Origin: Nymphaea colorata
Lineage: Eukaryota > Streptophyta > Magnoliopsida > Nymphaeales > Nymphaeaceae
Assembly: GCF_008831285.2 (NCBI RefSeq)
Contig: NC_045147.1
Span: 11,971,427 to 12,031,426, forward strand
Length of the DNA stretch: 60,000 nucleotides
Reading direction: 5' to 3'
In this document: positions 1 to 13,500 of the stretch, piece after piece
Position numbering within the stretch: position 1 is the stretch's first letter
Layout of the letters: the number at the start of each line of letters is the position of its first letter
The notes under the pieces: model-generated
Told to the model about the DNA's origin: nothing
The model's input: the letters and a program-made list of their open reading frames with translations, nothing else
Database searches by the model: none
Position numbers and translations under genes: made by a program

Positions 1-1178
1 GATTTGGAGGAAGATATTTATATGGTGCAACCTGAAGGCTTCTAAGTATTAGGAAAAGAAAGTCTTGTATGCAAGTTAGAGAAGAGTAGCAGACACCGAG
101 ACAGTGGTACAAAAAGTTTGATAACTTCATGGGGAGAAATGTCTTTAAGAAGTATGATATGGATTACTGTTGTTATATCAAGAACCTTGATAGTTGTTAT
201 ATTATTTTACTATTATATGTGGATGATATGCTTATTACATGCTCAAATTTGCAAGAGATCAATTCTTTGAAAGAACAACTATCAAAGGAGTTTGAAATGA
301 AATATCTAGACGCTGCAAAACAAATCATCGGGATGAGAATTAGTAGGGACAGTAAGACAGGTACCTTAAATTTGTCTCAACAAAATTATATTGAGAAAAT
401 CTTGTGCAGGTTTAAGATGCAAGATGTTAAACCTGTTAGCACGCCTCTTGCTAGTCATTTCAAATTGTCCAAGGATTTGTCACCTAAGACATATGAAGAA
501 CATGAAGAAATGTCAAGGATACCATATGTTTCAGCAGTAGGTAGCTTGATGTATGTTATGGTATGCACCAGACCAGACATAGCATAAACAGTGGGAGTAG
601 TGAGCAGATACATGGCTGAACCTGGAAAGAAACATTAGGAGGTTGTGAAGTGGATATTACGATATTTGAAAGGAACTTCAGGTATGAGCCTTTGTTTTAA
701 GAAAAACGAATTACTCTTGCATGGTTTTGTGGATGCAGATTTGGGTGGTGATCTTGACAATATGAGAAGTACCACCAGGTACATTTACACCCTATGAGGA
801 ACCTGTGTGAGTTGGGTTTCACAGCTTCAAAAGGTCGTTGCGTTGTCTACTATTGAAGCTGAATATATTGCAATTGCAGAAGTCAGTAAAGAGATGATTT
901 GGCTAAAGACTATTCTAAAAGAATTGCATGTAAAGGAAGAGAAGAGTGTTCTCTCTTGTGACAGTCAAAGTGCAATTCATTTAGCCAAGAATCCAGTGTT
1001 TCATGATAGGACAAAACATATTGAATTGAAGTATCATTTCATTAAAGACTTGTTGGAAGAGAAGATACTATCCCTTGTAAAGATTCGTAGAACAGATAAT
1101 CCAGCAGACATGTTGACAAAGTCTGTGACTGCTGAGAAGCTGAGGTTATGTTTAACCTCAGTTGGTCTCCAAGGTTGA
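1..1178 (+). mobile_element. Decayed Ty1/copia retrotransposon, 3' part of pol (RT and RNase H)
   Basis: This is the 3' end of a copia-type pol gene; its 5' part lies outside the window. Positions 129-587 read as reverse transcriptase with the catalytic YVDD box (near 219-230) and the family motif TRPDIA at its end. Positions 807-1178 read as RNase H with the ALSTIEAEYIA motif, then DRTKHIE and ADMLTKS near the end. The gap between the two still reads in copia frame but is broken by stop codons (585-587, about 635, about 797), so no polyprotein can be made. The order RT then RNase H at the 3' end is that of Ty1/copia, where integrase lies upstream. A candidate 3' LTR follows directly. Confidence 0.93.
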
Positions 1179-1190
1179 TTGATGAGGAGG

Positions 1191-1529
1191 TGTCACACAG
1201 GTTGAGTATGTGATTTACAAGCACTTAGATGGATCAAATTCCAAGTGGAGGATTGTTGGTGTATGGAACTTGATCCATACTGGACACTCACATGTCATTT
1301 TGTACAAATGCGGGTTTCGCCCTAATCCTTATGTTGTGAGGAGGGTCGCAGTTTTCTGGGTGGTCTCTCTGAGAGTGTCTATGTTCATCTGTGAGTAAAT
1401 AGTAAAGATCTGTGTGACCGTGGACGTAGGATATTATTGCTCCGAACTATGTAAATCTTTATCTTCTTCCTTGTTGCTTCTAACCTCCTTCTTGAGAGTG
1501 CGTGAGAAGAGTTGTTGTTTGTTCCTAAC
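1191..1529 (+). repeat. Candidate 3' LTR of the copia element
   Basis: A purine-rich run (gatgaggagg) just after the RNase H stop looks like a polypurine tract. It is followed by TGTCACACAG, a plausible LTR start. A plausible end is the CTAACA at 1524-1529, giving an LTR of about 340 bp. The stretch before it (ATGTAAATC followed by CT-rich DNA) resembles the R/U5 part of copia LTRs. The 5' LTR is outside the window, so the borders cannot be proven here. Confidence 0.45.
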
Positions 1530-1655
1530 AAGCACATGTTGAGGTAAATACCTTGTGATTGTTATTGGTTGTTCTCACGAGAACTATAATACATATGTTG
1601 TGTGAGAATACCAATATCGGCAGAAACACCACCTGTGTAGTGTTTGCAGTGAATT

Positions 1656-1725
1656 GACAAAAGAAAATTATGCTTGAAAGCATACCAACTGACAAAAGAA
1701 AATTATGCTTGAAAGCGTACCAACT
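1656..1725. repeat. 35-bp tandem repeat, two copies
   Basis: A 35-bp unit (gacaaaagaaaattatgctt... to ...taccaact) occurs twice head to tail, at 1656-1690 and 1691-1725, with one base difference. It lies just beyond the candidate LTR. The rest of 1530-2400 shows no gene. Confidence 0.85.
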
Positions 1726-2793
1726 GATAATAACAATTGCATGCATATGAATATATTCATATATCTTACTACATGAATACTTACTAATGGTTGTTCCTTT
1801 ATTTACTTGTTTATGTATTCATGAATTACTTGTTATGATGCTATGCAGTATGCACCTAGTTAATATCGATATCATGTATTTACTGTTCTGCCTATATTTA
1901 GTGGAATAATTCGATTTGATCATCAAAAGCTAGTAAACCAACGGTAGACATCCTACTAAGAATTTTCTCAAGTTTCCCAAATTTTCCTTTTTAGACGATT
2001 GTGAATAGAAGAGATGTTAACTATGTTGTTTTGCTGTGATGGTCTGATGTTGTCCAACTTATCCATCTTGTGAACTAGATTTTTGTAAATTTAAGGATTT
2101 TGGAAGGCCACAACCTTTGTATTGTATGCTTTTGCGAAATGCTGCTTTTAATATAATTCATTATTTAAACGAAGCTGAAAAGAATGGCGAAGGATATCAA
2201 CACACTGAACCATGATAGCAGACCACAAAGGACAGTCATCTCTTTTCTTACTTCCTTTCCCATGCGTCGATTGACCATTTTATAAAAATACTCGGATGGA
2301 AAGCAAGCCTGCCATTAATTAATTCTCCACCATTCTGACGTAATGTCTAGAAAATTATATTAATTTAATCCTGCATTATTAATAACTTACAGTACTTGTG
2401 CCTATGCACTTAAGGAAAATGAGGATTTACGTTACCTGAGAATTGGTTATTATTATTATTATTGAATATATGAACAGGGCCTCCTTTTTTTTTTTTTTGA
2501 AAAAAAGAAGACAAAGATGGAGAAAACAAAACAATGCCCCCAGATGAAGCTGCGAAAGGCCCTGAGCATGAGAGTCTCGCACTTGACCGTGTTCGTATAG
2601 GGGGAGGAGGGTTGGAGAGGATTCCCTGTCAAGTTTGGAGAGGCTTCGACCATTAGAGTCTCGCACATGGCCGTGATCGTATAAGTGGAGAAGGATTTTA
2701 GAGGATTCTCTCTCAAATTTAAGCAGTGTCAGTATAAGCTAGTTTTATAAAATCTTTGATTAACCAATGAGTTTTGAAAACAGTATTTGTTTA

Positions 2794-3099
2794 ATAACTT
2801 AAGGGTACGGTTGGGCATCGATCGGGCTGGGCTGGGCAGACTCAAGGGTCAACAAAGCTAGGCTCGAACTAGTTCAAAGCCTTTGCTGAAAGCTCAAGCA
2901 CGGCCTGCTTAGTTACTGGGTTGGGCCAACTATGAACTTTATTTTTGTTGAGTACTCGGTTGGATGTCCACCATACTTGAAATACTTCACATTTCATATT
3001 TTAATATCTCAAAACCTTTAATGGCATGTTAGGAGTTTCTAAAGGTATCATTGGCAGCACGTGAAGAGTTTCTAAGGGTGTCATTCATGATACATTAAG

Positions 3100-3145
<46 letters not shown>

Positions 3146-3290
3146 TTGGGCCAAGTCAAACCCTCAATGCCAAACCCTGGCCAGCTCACCCTGAGAATTT
3201 TTTCAATTGGACAGGCCCATGTGTCAAATAGCTAGTTCATGCTCGGCCCTCGGCCCATCATAAGTCGGGCACCCGATCCATTGCCCCAAA
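2794..3290. repeat. Possible degraded inverted-repeat element with internal (AT)n
   Basis: The ends carry related GC-rich words in opposite orientation (gggcatcgatcgggctggg on the left, gggcacccgatccattgcc on the right), a pattern seen in small plant transposons. The interior has a long AT dinucleotide run at about 3104-3146. The inverted match is imperfect and I see no clear target duplication. The flanks (2400-2790 and 3290-4510) contain only poly-A/T and repeat-like DNA; the ORFs there have no family resemblance. Confidence 0.3.
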
Positions 3291-4510
3291 GGGGTGCAAG
3301 TTTTTCACTTCTTTTCCGAGAAATAAGGTTTTGTCAAAACTGGGTTGCCTTAATTCAATTTTGATGACACTCAAAAACTGGGTTGCCTTAAATTCTTCCC
3401 AGCGTCCCTGCGTTTTAATCCCACATAGCTGCTTCCATAACCATCATAGAGAGGCCAAGGGGACACAGGGCCTCCTTCCTTCAAGCGTCTCCTACTCCAG
3501 CCCTCTCCATCATTTATAAGGATTGATGGAGGAGTTGTTCTCACATAACGGATCCCTTTACTAATCCAGGACCCCAACATCCTTGCTTTTTCCAAAAAAT
3601 CTCAAAGATACTCCATCTTATGCCTTCGATAAGTCCATCTTGAGATGCACAACCTATTAGATCATAGGCCAACAAAAAATTGGTCATGAATTTATCCATC
3701 CTTTAGTAGAAGCCCTTGGTTCCGGTCAGTTCTCCTTGCATGGATCCCTTGCATCCTAAGCACCATCACCTTCGAGATGGTTTTATAGATTAGATTGCAT
3801 GAAGCAATGAGTCTAAAATACTCAAGTCTCTTCACAGTTAAACTTCGAAATCAGCATTACTAACATTTTTTCTAATCACTCCTCACATTTATTGGAAAAA
3901 GTAGTTCAAGAGTCCACTGAAACGAACTCCACTCTCCTGATCAAGACTGAAAGCGTATCTTCTAGTTTCACTATTATTAGCACCTGAATTACAAGCCAAA
4001 TATGAGCAAATGCACCGACATCCTGACTCCCTTTCACTTCCCCAACAAAGTTTATAGCAGTCTGTCATCGGAATCAGTGAGGGATAATCCATTGACATTT
4101 CTTACTCTGATTATAAAGAAGAAGAATTTGTTCGTGTTAGGGGTCTGTCTCACATGTAAGAAAAAATTAGATAGTTTTAAACAAGAAATCTGAAACAAGA
4201 TATGGAAAAGAATTCCTTCCATCTTTGCAGATATCCACCAGCAACAGTGCTCAAATTTACTAAATGGATATTGATGAATCAATTGAATCTTTACATTTGT
4301 ACACATATGAAGGGCAGGAAATTACTAAAAATTTCCGGCGAAAAATGGGGATCACCATTAAGGCTTAATGACGGTGACTAACGAAGCAGAAATGCTCTTT
4401 CCAGATCTTCCTATGTACAGTGTGGCCGGAAACCAAAAATACATAACAGGGACCCCAACTATCATTTTAATACACTTGCGAACACAAGATTTAAGCACGA
4501 TATTGGTGCC

Positions 4511-7500
4511 TCATCTCCTTTGGAAATTGAGGTACTTGATGCTGAAGGCAAAAACAAAGAGGAACGTAAAGATGGCTGCAAAATGAAGTCCAAGAATGGG
4601 AAAGATGAAATCGCCCTTCAATCCCAGGTAGTCCCCCATGAACTCTCTAGCTGTCTGCCCTTGCTGGTCAAACATCTGCACAATCTCTGGCCGATCTTTC
4701 AATTGGGTCACCATGAGGCCATAAACAGTCCATGCAGCAGGGTCCAACCAATAGTACCATCTGGTCCAGGAACGCATAATCTGCAGCACCAAAACTATCT
4801 CGTATTACTTCACCATGAACCAGTCATCTAACTCATCTTCCTTACAAACCGATAGGAGCATAATGAACTACTGAAACTAGGCTGATAAGTTAACTACTCA
4901 CTCAGTTTTTATAGCATTTGATATACCAATTTTCCGGTGCTCAGAACACAAACTTTAGTATTTAATAATTCTTTCTACACAATTGAACTCAACTAAAAAT
5001 AATGTTGGTACCATTGTCACATATATCGTGTATGAATTTCTCGAGTATAATATAGCAAAGTTATATATCTCAGGAAAATATTGGAAAATTAAAAAAAAAT
5101 TTAAACATTTCAAAATCCTGAAAATTTATAAAAAAAAATAAAAAAACACATATCATACGTTGTATAATTGCGTTTTTTTATTTTCCGATGTTTTTTTAAA
5201 AAAGATGTGTCTAATTGCCATTTTATACGGCTGACTTATTTTTCACGTATTTAACGCGTTTTTTTAGATTAATACGTGTTTTCTGTTAGAGTAAGTCTCT
5301 TTAGTTCCCATGTAGAGTCTAACCTGAATATGTGAGTGAGCCATCTTATTTCGTCGTCAATATCTTCAAACAAAATATGCCTTGCCAAGATAAGGAGTCC
5401 TAACAAACAAGGTCCATCAGACGTCACAGGCTGGACCTTCATTTATCTCAGCAGGGGGAATTTTGTGATGTTTTGGAAAAGCAATTTTTTTTTTGTAGAA
5501 AATCTGACAATCATCAATGTTTTAAAAAACACAAACAATTCATAGAGCCAACAATAATAGAAAACTACAAAGAAACTGCTCATTGTAGCATACTAAAATT
5601 TGACCATTTTGGGAAAGGAGACCTTGATAATATCTAGGCAGGGAAATATTGTGTTAGAAAAGGGAACTTTCCTCGTGGAAAATTCAAGAAAACATTACAA
5701 TTGAAAAACACAAAAACTATTAATACAGCTGAGAATAACAAGAAACTACAAGAAGCTGTTCATTACAGCATACTAAAAACATGATGATTTTAGGAAAGAA
5801 GACATAACATAAAAACTCCGTAAACGGTCACCTTTTTTTAATATTTGGTAAAACAACACAACATTGGTTAAATATGGGTAATATTTATGACATAAAGGTC
5901 AATACTTCCATTACACACAGGAAGAGGGAGAGAGATATCATACCGGCATGGGGATGAAGAAACCTGAGAAAAGGTTCCACAATACGAAGAAGAAGAAAGA
6001 GAGAGCTCCTGCCAACTCAAGGCTAGGCATACAAGATACCAGCATCATCCCAAGAAGAGTGAAGTATATGAAGCCCAAGAAGATGAAGGATATGAACCAA
6101 CTAAACTTTATAAGTGTCCACTGGAACCCAACCATCGAGTATACAATAAAAGAAAAAAGTATCACTTGAACTATGATATAAGGGATCTCTGCGCCTACCT
6201 GCAAATCATTTCATGATCTGTAAAATTTTGCTGACAATGAGGACTGCATCTATATATGAAAAGTGCCTTGTTACCTGAGCAATGGCATAGGGCATGGCTG
6301 AGTACATCCCAGACGACCTTTCTCTATAAAAAACACTTCTCTCAAGCCACACAATCGGTTGGACTGAAGAGCAGTTGACGAACCCCAAGAACAGAGCAGA
6401 TACATACAGTACGCCAAGTATGTCAAACAAATCCTGCTCTTTTTGTCTGCAAAAAGACAGTTAAGTTTGTGGTCATAGTCACATTCTTGTGTGTGTTTGT
6501 GTGTAAGTGTGTACGAGAGCGAGAGAGAGAGAGAGAGATTACAGCTTTAAACCAATGTTCCAAAACATGGTGCCAAAGAGAAGAGAAATGATAAGCGTGA
6601 TAAGAATTCGGTTGAGGTTTTGTTCAGAGTTCCTCCAGTAAGACCACTGTTGTTTTAGGTAACAAGCAATGCATTGGGTCTTAAAACTCTGTGCATATTT
6701 TGATGTGAACTTAAGCTCTTCTGAACCTGGTGAAGCTAAGCTCAATTCCTGAATCAGTTGCATGTTTTCCCTGTGGAGTTCAAATTATCTAATAAGAACA
6801 AGATAATACTTTCTTAAAAAAACAAAGGAAAATGGTAGCTCAGATAAAGTCATTGCATATAATTGCCATTACTTGTGCAGAGAGGAATGGCAATAATGTT
6901 CAGAAAAATCTATTCCAAGATCAAATTCCATATCAGTAGATGTAACATCCAACATCCATGCAGCAGGATTGGATCCATTTCTCATACTGGGGACTCCTGG
7001 AATTGACTGCCAATAAATGTATACAAATTCAAAATAAGTAATCAAGTTTTAATCACGTAAACGAATTAGTATCTAAAATACAAATCTTCTTACTTCAAAA
7101 TATTTAATCATATTCTGTGCTGAACTACCCAGAGGTCCGCTGTAAATGAGCTGCCCTCCTCTTTTCATAAGCAAGAGCTGTAAACATATGCAAAGAATGT
7201 TCTGAAAACCTAGTTCAAGAAATAAAATGAGAAATACATAAATGAAAACCTTGGGACTGACACAGACTGATTAATCCAATAAATGGAATGGCTTTTTCTT
7301 GAAGGAAATTTTCAAATGCATCTAAGGATATGGCAATGCTAAAAAATATAGGATCATTGCTTATTTTGTTAAAAATACATGCTTTTCACAGTTACCAAAA
7401 AGATCCATAAGCTTATTTTTAATCGTTAAATTAGTCAAAAGTACCATTTTACCCTCTACAAAATGACATGACAGTGTAACTATTGTAACACATCTAGGTT

Positions 7501-10500
7501 TCCTTGTATAAAGACAAAAAGGTTTCATGTACCTATTTAGATATTAACAAAAGAAATAATCAATTTGAAAATAGTTAGTCATGTATTAATATTATTGAAT
7601 ATAAACTATAAAGCTAAAGAGACTATTACAAATTAAGGACTTGAAATTTGTCATATTGAGTGTATTTTTAGTCTTTTTATCACATCAACCCCAGCTTAAG
7701 TTGGCAATAATCTAGGTTTATTGAGAGAAGGTTATTTATTATCAGTGGTGCAAAAATTTAGGTGTACCAAAAGGTTGGTTTTTTTTTTTTAATTATGACC
7801 AAGGATTTAGGCTTTCTGCTTAAGTTACCCTTTTTAATACATTTAAGAATTAAGAAATGACAATGGCCATCAGGCTGCCTCTAAATAGAAGCTGCCCAAT
7901 TATCATTTGATGGCTCCGATCTGTCTATGTTGCCAAACTAATTTCCGAAATATGACACACTGTGCATGATTTCAAAAGTCCCAGCTGCAGGAATCTTTTC
8001 TTGATCCAAGGTCTTAGCAAATAAGACATCAAGGAGTTAACTGGCAAGCCTGCTTGCAGGCTTCAAGGAAATATGTATAACTTCATCTACCTCATCAAAT
8101 GTTTCAAAAGTCTGTATGTTAGGTTGGTGAATCGTGCAAACGACTGTACGACCAGTATCAGCAGCTCTCCTAATTGCTCTCATGACAATGCTGGCTGCCG
8201 GTGTATCAAGCCCTGTTGTTGGTTCATCCATGAAGATTATGGAGGGATTAGCCACCAATTCCACGGCTATGGTAAGGCGCTTGCGTTGGTCGGTACTGAG
8301 ACCAAATGCTCCAGAAACACCCACTAACGAACCCTTCATTCCCTTCAACTCCACTAACTCCATTACGTCATCCACGAACCTCTGCACCAAAACTAATACC
8401 TGTAAAGCTCATACTTACACTTTAATAATGTTAAGAGTTTTCTTGAATTAGTAGGGTGTGAAGGTTGGACAACCCAGCTAAACATGCACACAAGAAGAAA
8501 ATGGATTCAATATTGAACCCAGACCAAATGAACTGAAAAATTAACAACTATATATTCTTAGCATGAAAGGAATCAGTTGGCTTCAGATCACAAAATGTTG
8601 TAATAAAATCTGCTTCAGATCACAAAATGTTGTAATAAAATCTTTCCTATCCATGACAGTGATCAATGGCTAATGTTATGGCCATCAACGGTTACGTCAT
8701 TAGTGCTCCTATAGGAGTTCAGTCCCAATATCTTCATAAGATTGTGGTGTTGGGATCAATGTTCAGTACACATAGCCTTGTGCAATGAAAACTTCCTGAG
8801 GTTCTATTGCAATGCTCTTCATTTGGTAATGAAATGACGAAATGTATACATTCCAAATCAAGGATTTAGAAGCCACAAGTTTACTTGTACCACCACCCTT
8901 TCGTAATTGGTATCACAACTAAATTGGCATATTGTTGTCTATTATAACCTACAAACTCGAAAAATGCATGTATGGGAATGATAAGGTGTTCCATGTCGAG
9001 GTTTTTACTTACTGTCAACAGTGATTAGACTGAAATACCAAAATGCACACGAGAAACCAACAAAGTTTAACTCAGATGGACTGACGTCTGTCAAATCAAA
9101 ATCTTAGTAGAGAGAATTACATTTTTAGTTTCAGATGTGACCTCCAAAGGCAGTCGAAGTGATGCAGAAAAAAGAAGGGATTCATGAACAGTAATGTAAG
9201 GAGAATGCAGATCATTCTGCTCGCAATAGCCAAAGACCCTGGAAAAAGTTTCTTGCTTCTTTGGATGGCCAGCAATGGAAACCTTTCCCTCTATGATTCC
9301 TCCAGTCTTTCTTCCTGCCAAAACATCCAATAATGTGGTCTTACCAGCACCAGTCTCTCCCATTAGTGCTGTAAGGGAACCAGGTCTGAAGGCACCGCTA
9401 ACATTTTTCAACAACTGGAGCCTCTTCTCCCTTGATCCATATTTCCTCATTTCCTGATTTTGCAAAGATAAAAAAAATGCATACAGGAGGAAACACAGAA
9501 GCAGGTCAATTTAGATGCTGCTTGACTGTAACATCACACTGGATTCTGCTAATATTAGCGACCCTGTCCATCTTAAATGTTCTCAAATAACAATATGGCA
9601 ACAGAAATTCAGAATTAGCCAATAAGTTAGAAAATGTACCGAAGGCATGTCGACGTAGTAGTCTATATTCTTGAAAACAAGAGTGAAATGTTGGACAGGT
9701 AACAACGTCTGCCACTCAGGGGATCCATTCATCAAGCATAAGGGGCTGGTACCATGTTGGGCATGCACTTTAACATTATCAGCCGTAGTTGCAAAATTTG
9801 CATGAGCCTTTTGTGGAGCTACAAGAACCATAAAATATTTATATTAAAATGGACCACAATATTTTGCCGATTCCTATTATGCAAGTGCACAGGACATGCA
9901 CGTCATGTTCCAAATGCAAGCACTAATTTCCTTTGAAAAGTGAGATTTCCTAGGAAATGCCACAGGTTCTTACCCTTGAGATAGGTCAACGCAATTGCAC
10001 TAAGCATGTTGAAGAACAGGCAGAAGCCACAGAGGGCTCCAATGCTGACCCAAAACAAATATGACTCTGTAAACATTCCTCTTATTTTGAGGAAAGTCTT
10101 GCCAATTGACTCTCCATCTGTGGCACTCAATGTAATTGGCTGCACAAGGTAGCATAATCATGTAAGACATCTTCAAATGCAGATGGAATTGGCTGTCACA
10201 ATTAATATGGTAAGGTTGTTACTGGGCGGGACACTCCTCCCACTAGGGTACAGCCCCCCTCACTTAAACAACAAGATCTCAAGTTCAAGTTTGCAGTCAA
10301 ATTATAAGCTAAGCAAATAAAAGTCCCAAACTAACCAGCATATTAAAAAGGGTAAGTGGAAATGGTCTGACATAAAAATATTCGAAAACAGTTAGGTTTG
10401 TTGAGTCAGGTTGCATGTCAACATTTCCCCCTTTTAGAAAAAAAATCTCTTTGTAGTTTAATCTATATTTTCCATTTTTTGTTTGTTTTATACTTTTAAA

Positions 10501-13500
10501 AACTAATTCATTTCTTTGCCAATACCTTTATAAGAAATGTAGTTAAAAATTTGTAATTTCATGCTTTTTATTTTTCTTTATTTTTGAATCTACAAGATCT
10601 TGAAAATTTTTTAGAAACAAATGCTGAATTTCTTTCCCAGAAATTTCCAAAAATGACCTTTTTTCCATTGCACACTCCTTTAGCCAAATCACTCATCTCA
10701 TCCACCTTTCTCTCCTAGCAGCAGTTTTTTCTGCAACCTGGAGTATGCAGTCAAGGCTTAATCCTAATAAGCACCCAAGCTCAGCTTGTTCAACTTGTTT
10801 ACTACCCTTGATTCCAGTAGTCATCCCATCCCCATACTCTGTTAGACAAGCAGGCTCATTAAATGTGCAAGAGACTCGAGCTGTGCAGTTTGTAATAATT
10901 TGCAGGTGATTTAACTGCAACAGAAAAAAAAAATACCCATTACCATGCTCCATCTTTCATCCAGGAACTCATTAACAGCTATGGCATTTTGAGCATATGT
11001 TGCAGGAGATGCCCAGAAACCCCAAATCCACCATGGATGGATATCATCTGACACATGATAGAGTTAAAAAGTGGAAGCTCAGTCTCTCCAAAAGATGCAC
11101 AAAAACTTTGGATCAAAAATTAAATGTGAACTAACGTAATGAAAGAAGCACCAACTACAAAATATTTTATGGCTTGTGTCAAGTGCAGCAACCACAGTAA
11201 ACATCAATCATGTTTGAAAGTTGCAAAATATATCTCCTTCGCTTAGAAATTTCTGGGATTGAGCCATGGGCAATAAGTCTGCTGTCAGGCTAGGCATCAC
11301 ATTTTCTGTGAAATGCTATGTAACATGGAATATTTAATAATGAGTCGACACGACTTGGGTGTGAGACTGTGACTGCGGGTGCAAGTGTAGCAGGTGTTTT
11401 TTCATTGAACCATTGATAGAAATTTTTTCATTGAATCATTGACAGAATCAGCTCGTTAATTGTTTAGTTTTTTTATAGAAAATTATATATACTTGTTGCA
11501 CCCACACCCACATCCACAGTCTACACAAGATGAAATGTGATTGCATCCGATGTTCGAGTGTTATCTTTTTTTCTTTTCTTTTTTTTTTTCTTTTTTTTTT
11601 TGGTAGAAGTTGGTGAATAAGATCATGTAATATTAAGCATAAACAATTTTTTGTGTGCCATTGGCCATTCTCACATTCTCAGTGAGATGCAGAGATGTGG
11701 AATTTTACGGCAAACCCATGTCAAATATATAGCGGATTTTGGTCCTCTAGCCAAAATGAATCCTATTTTGGCCATTACCTTCAACAATATTAATGTTCAG
11801 TTACAAGTTACAACTAGTATGACCTGATCTGCTCTCAAAAACATCTTGGAAGGGAGAAAAGAACATACCTTTAGAAATAACAAAGCCACCAAGAACGAGA
11901 ACTGTGACAAGGATGGCAGTAGCTATTATATTGGCCACAACTTGGGTCCTTGCAATTGCAGCAATGAAGCGATTAAGAGCAACAGAAGATTCTTGTATGC
12001 AACAACATGCCAAGAATAGCTGGAACAGCCTGCATGGAGTAACAAAAGACTCAGTAAGGTGCAAGGAAGATTCTGCAGAGAAAAGGGTGCTTGTTACCAT
12101 GGCATTACACAAGACTATTTTAGAGTTTTTTGCTATCAAGTCCTGTTAGAGATTTCAAAATATCGGATTTAGATCTGATCTTAGACACACTGACACCTCG
12201 CTGATTGGGTTTGGTAAAGAAAGAAAATACAATTGGTTATAACTTTATAAGATTCAGAATGTACATGCATAATGCCATATAAATAGATTCTGCAGAGAAA
12301 AGGGTGCTTGTTACCATGGCATTACACAAGACTATTTTAGAGTTTTTTGCTATCAAGTCCTGTTAGAGATTTCAAAATATCGGATTTAGATCTGATCTTA
12401 GACACACTGACACCTCGCTGATTGGGTTTGGTAAAGAAAGAAAATACAATTGGTTATAACTTTATAAGATTCAGAATGTAAATGCATAATGCCATATAAA
12501 TAGATACATGATTGATCATCCAACACCAGTAATATAAAATTACAGATAATTAGTTGATGCAATACTTGATGTAATAGTGATTCAGCATTATGTTTTCCTC
12601 ATCCAACTGCTGACCTGAGTAGGCGACAGCTGATTAAGTCAGACTACTAATGCTTAAATCCATCCTATTCCTAACATTTATCTGCCTTCATTTTGTGGGA
12701 AAGGTGGGCCAACTTAAGCAGCACGCTGGCACTGGTTTTAGACAAGCATATAGGTCAGTTTGTCATTCTCCAAAGTGCCTTTAGAATTAAAAAAGTCCAT
12801 ATTAAAGGTGTGAAAGTTCACAATCTGGATCCTGGTGCTGCTGCTCGAATGACAACAGCAAGAGTTACACTAGACAAAGCAATATGCAAGGTTTTAAGAG
12901 GGAAAAAGAAAACCTCATGGGGTTTAGGCATAGTGAAGTCAGGACACGGCTGTTAAATGGGCAGTGGCAGTTTGAGGCTTTGAGCTCTATGGTCATTAGC
13001 TTTCTGCACAAGTGGAAGCATGTATAGGTGTTGGAGTATAAAGCATAATTTTTGTTTTATATGTTTCATAAGTTTCTGTAGAGCAAATTTTTGTGAGGCA
13101 TATGCTAATTTTTTCATTAAGATAGTCTATTTTAAATAAGGAAATGTACATATTTCTTTATCTTGTTGCAAAAAGTGTAGGAAGACGTACTCCAAAGCAC
13201 GTAAACTTCCTTGTGTTTTTGCTTATTTGTTTTTTATTGTTCTTTTCTTGTCAATTCCTAGTTCCTACCTAGTGATGGGGGAACTAGCCACAGGGTTTCA
13301 CAACCCTGGGCAAGTGATTGCTCTCTTGACTTAGGTGTTGTTTTCTCATGTCAAAAACTTTTTCTAGTAAAAGGAAAAAAAAAATCACCTACAAATTTGT
13401 AGAAGTATGTAAACAGGTAAATGACTTCATGAAATCAAATGACAAAGCTGGACAGTAAACATATAAGGTAAAAAAATGTCTGACCACATACTACAAAATA

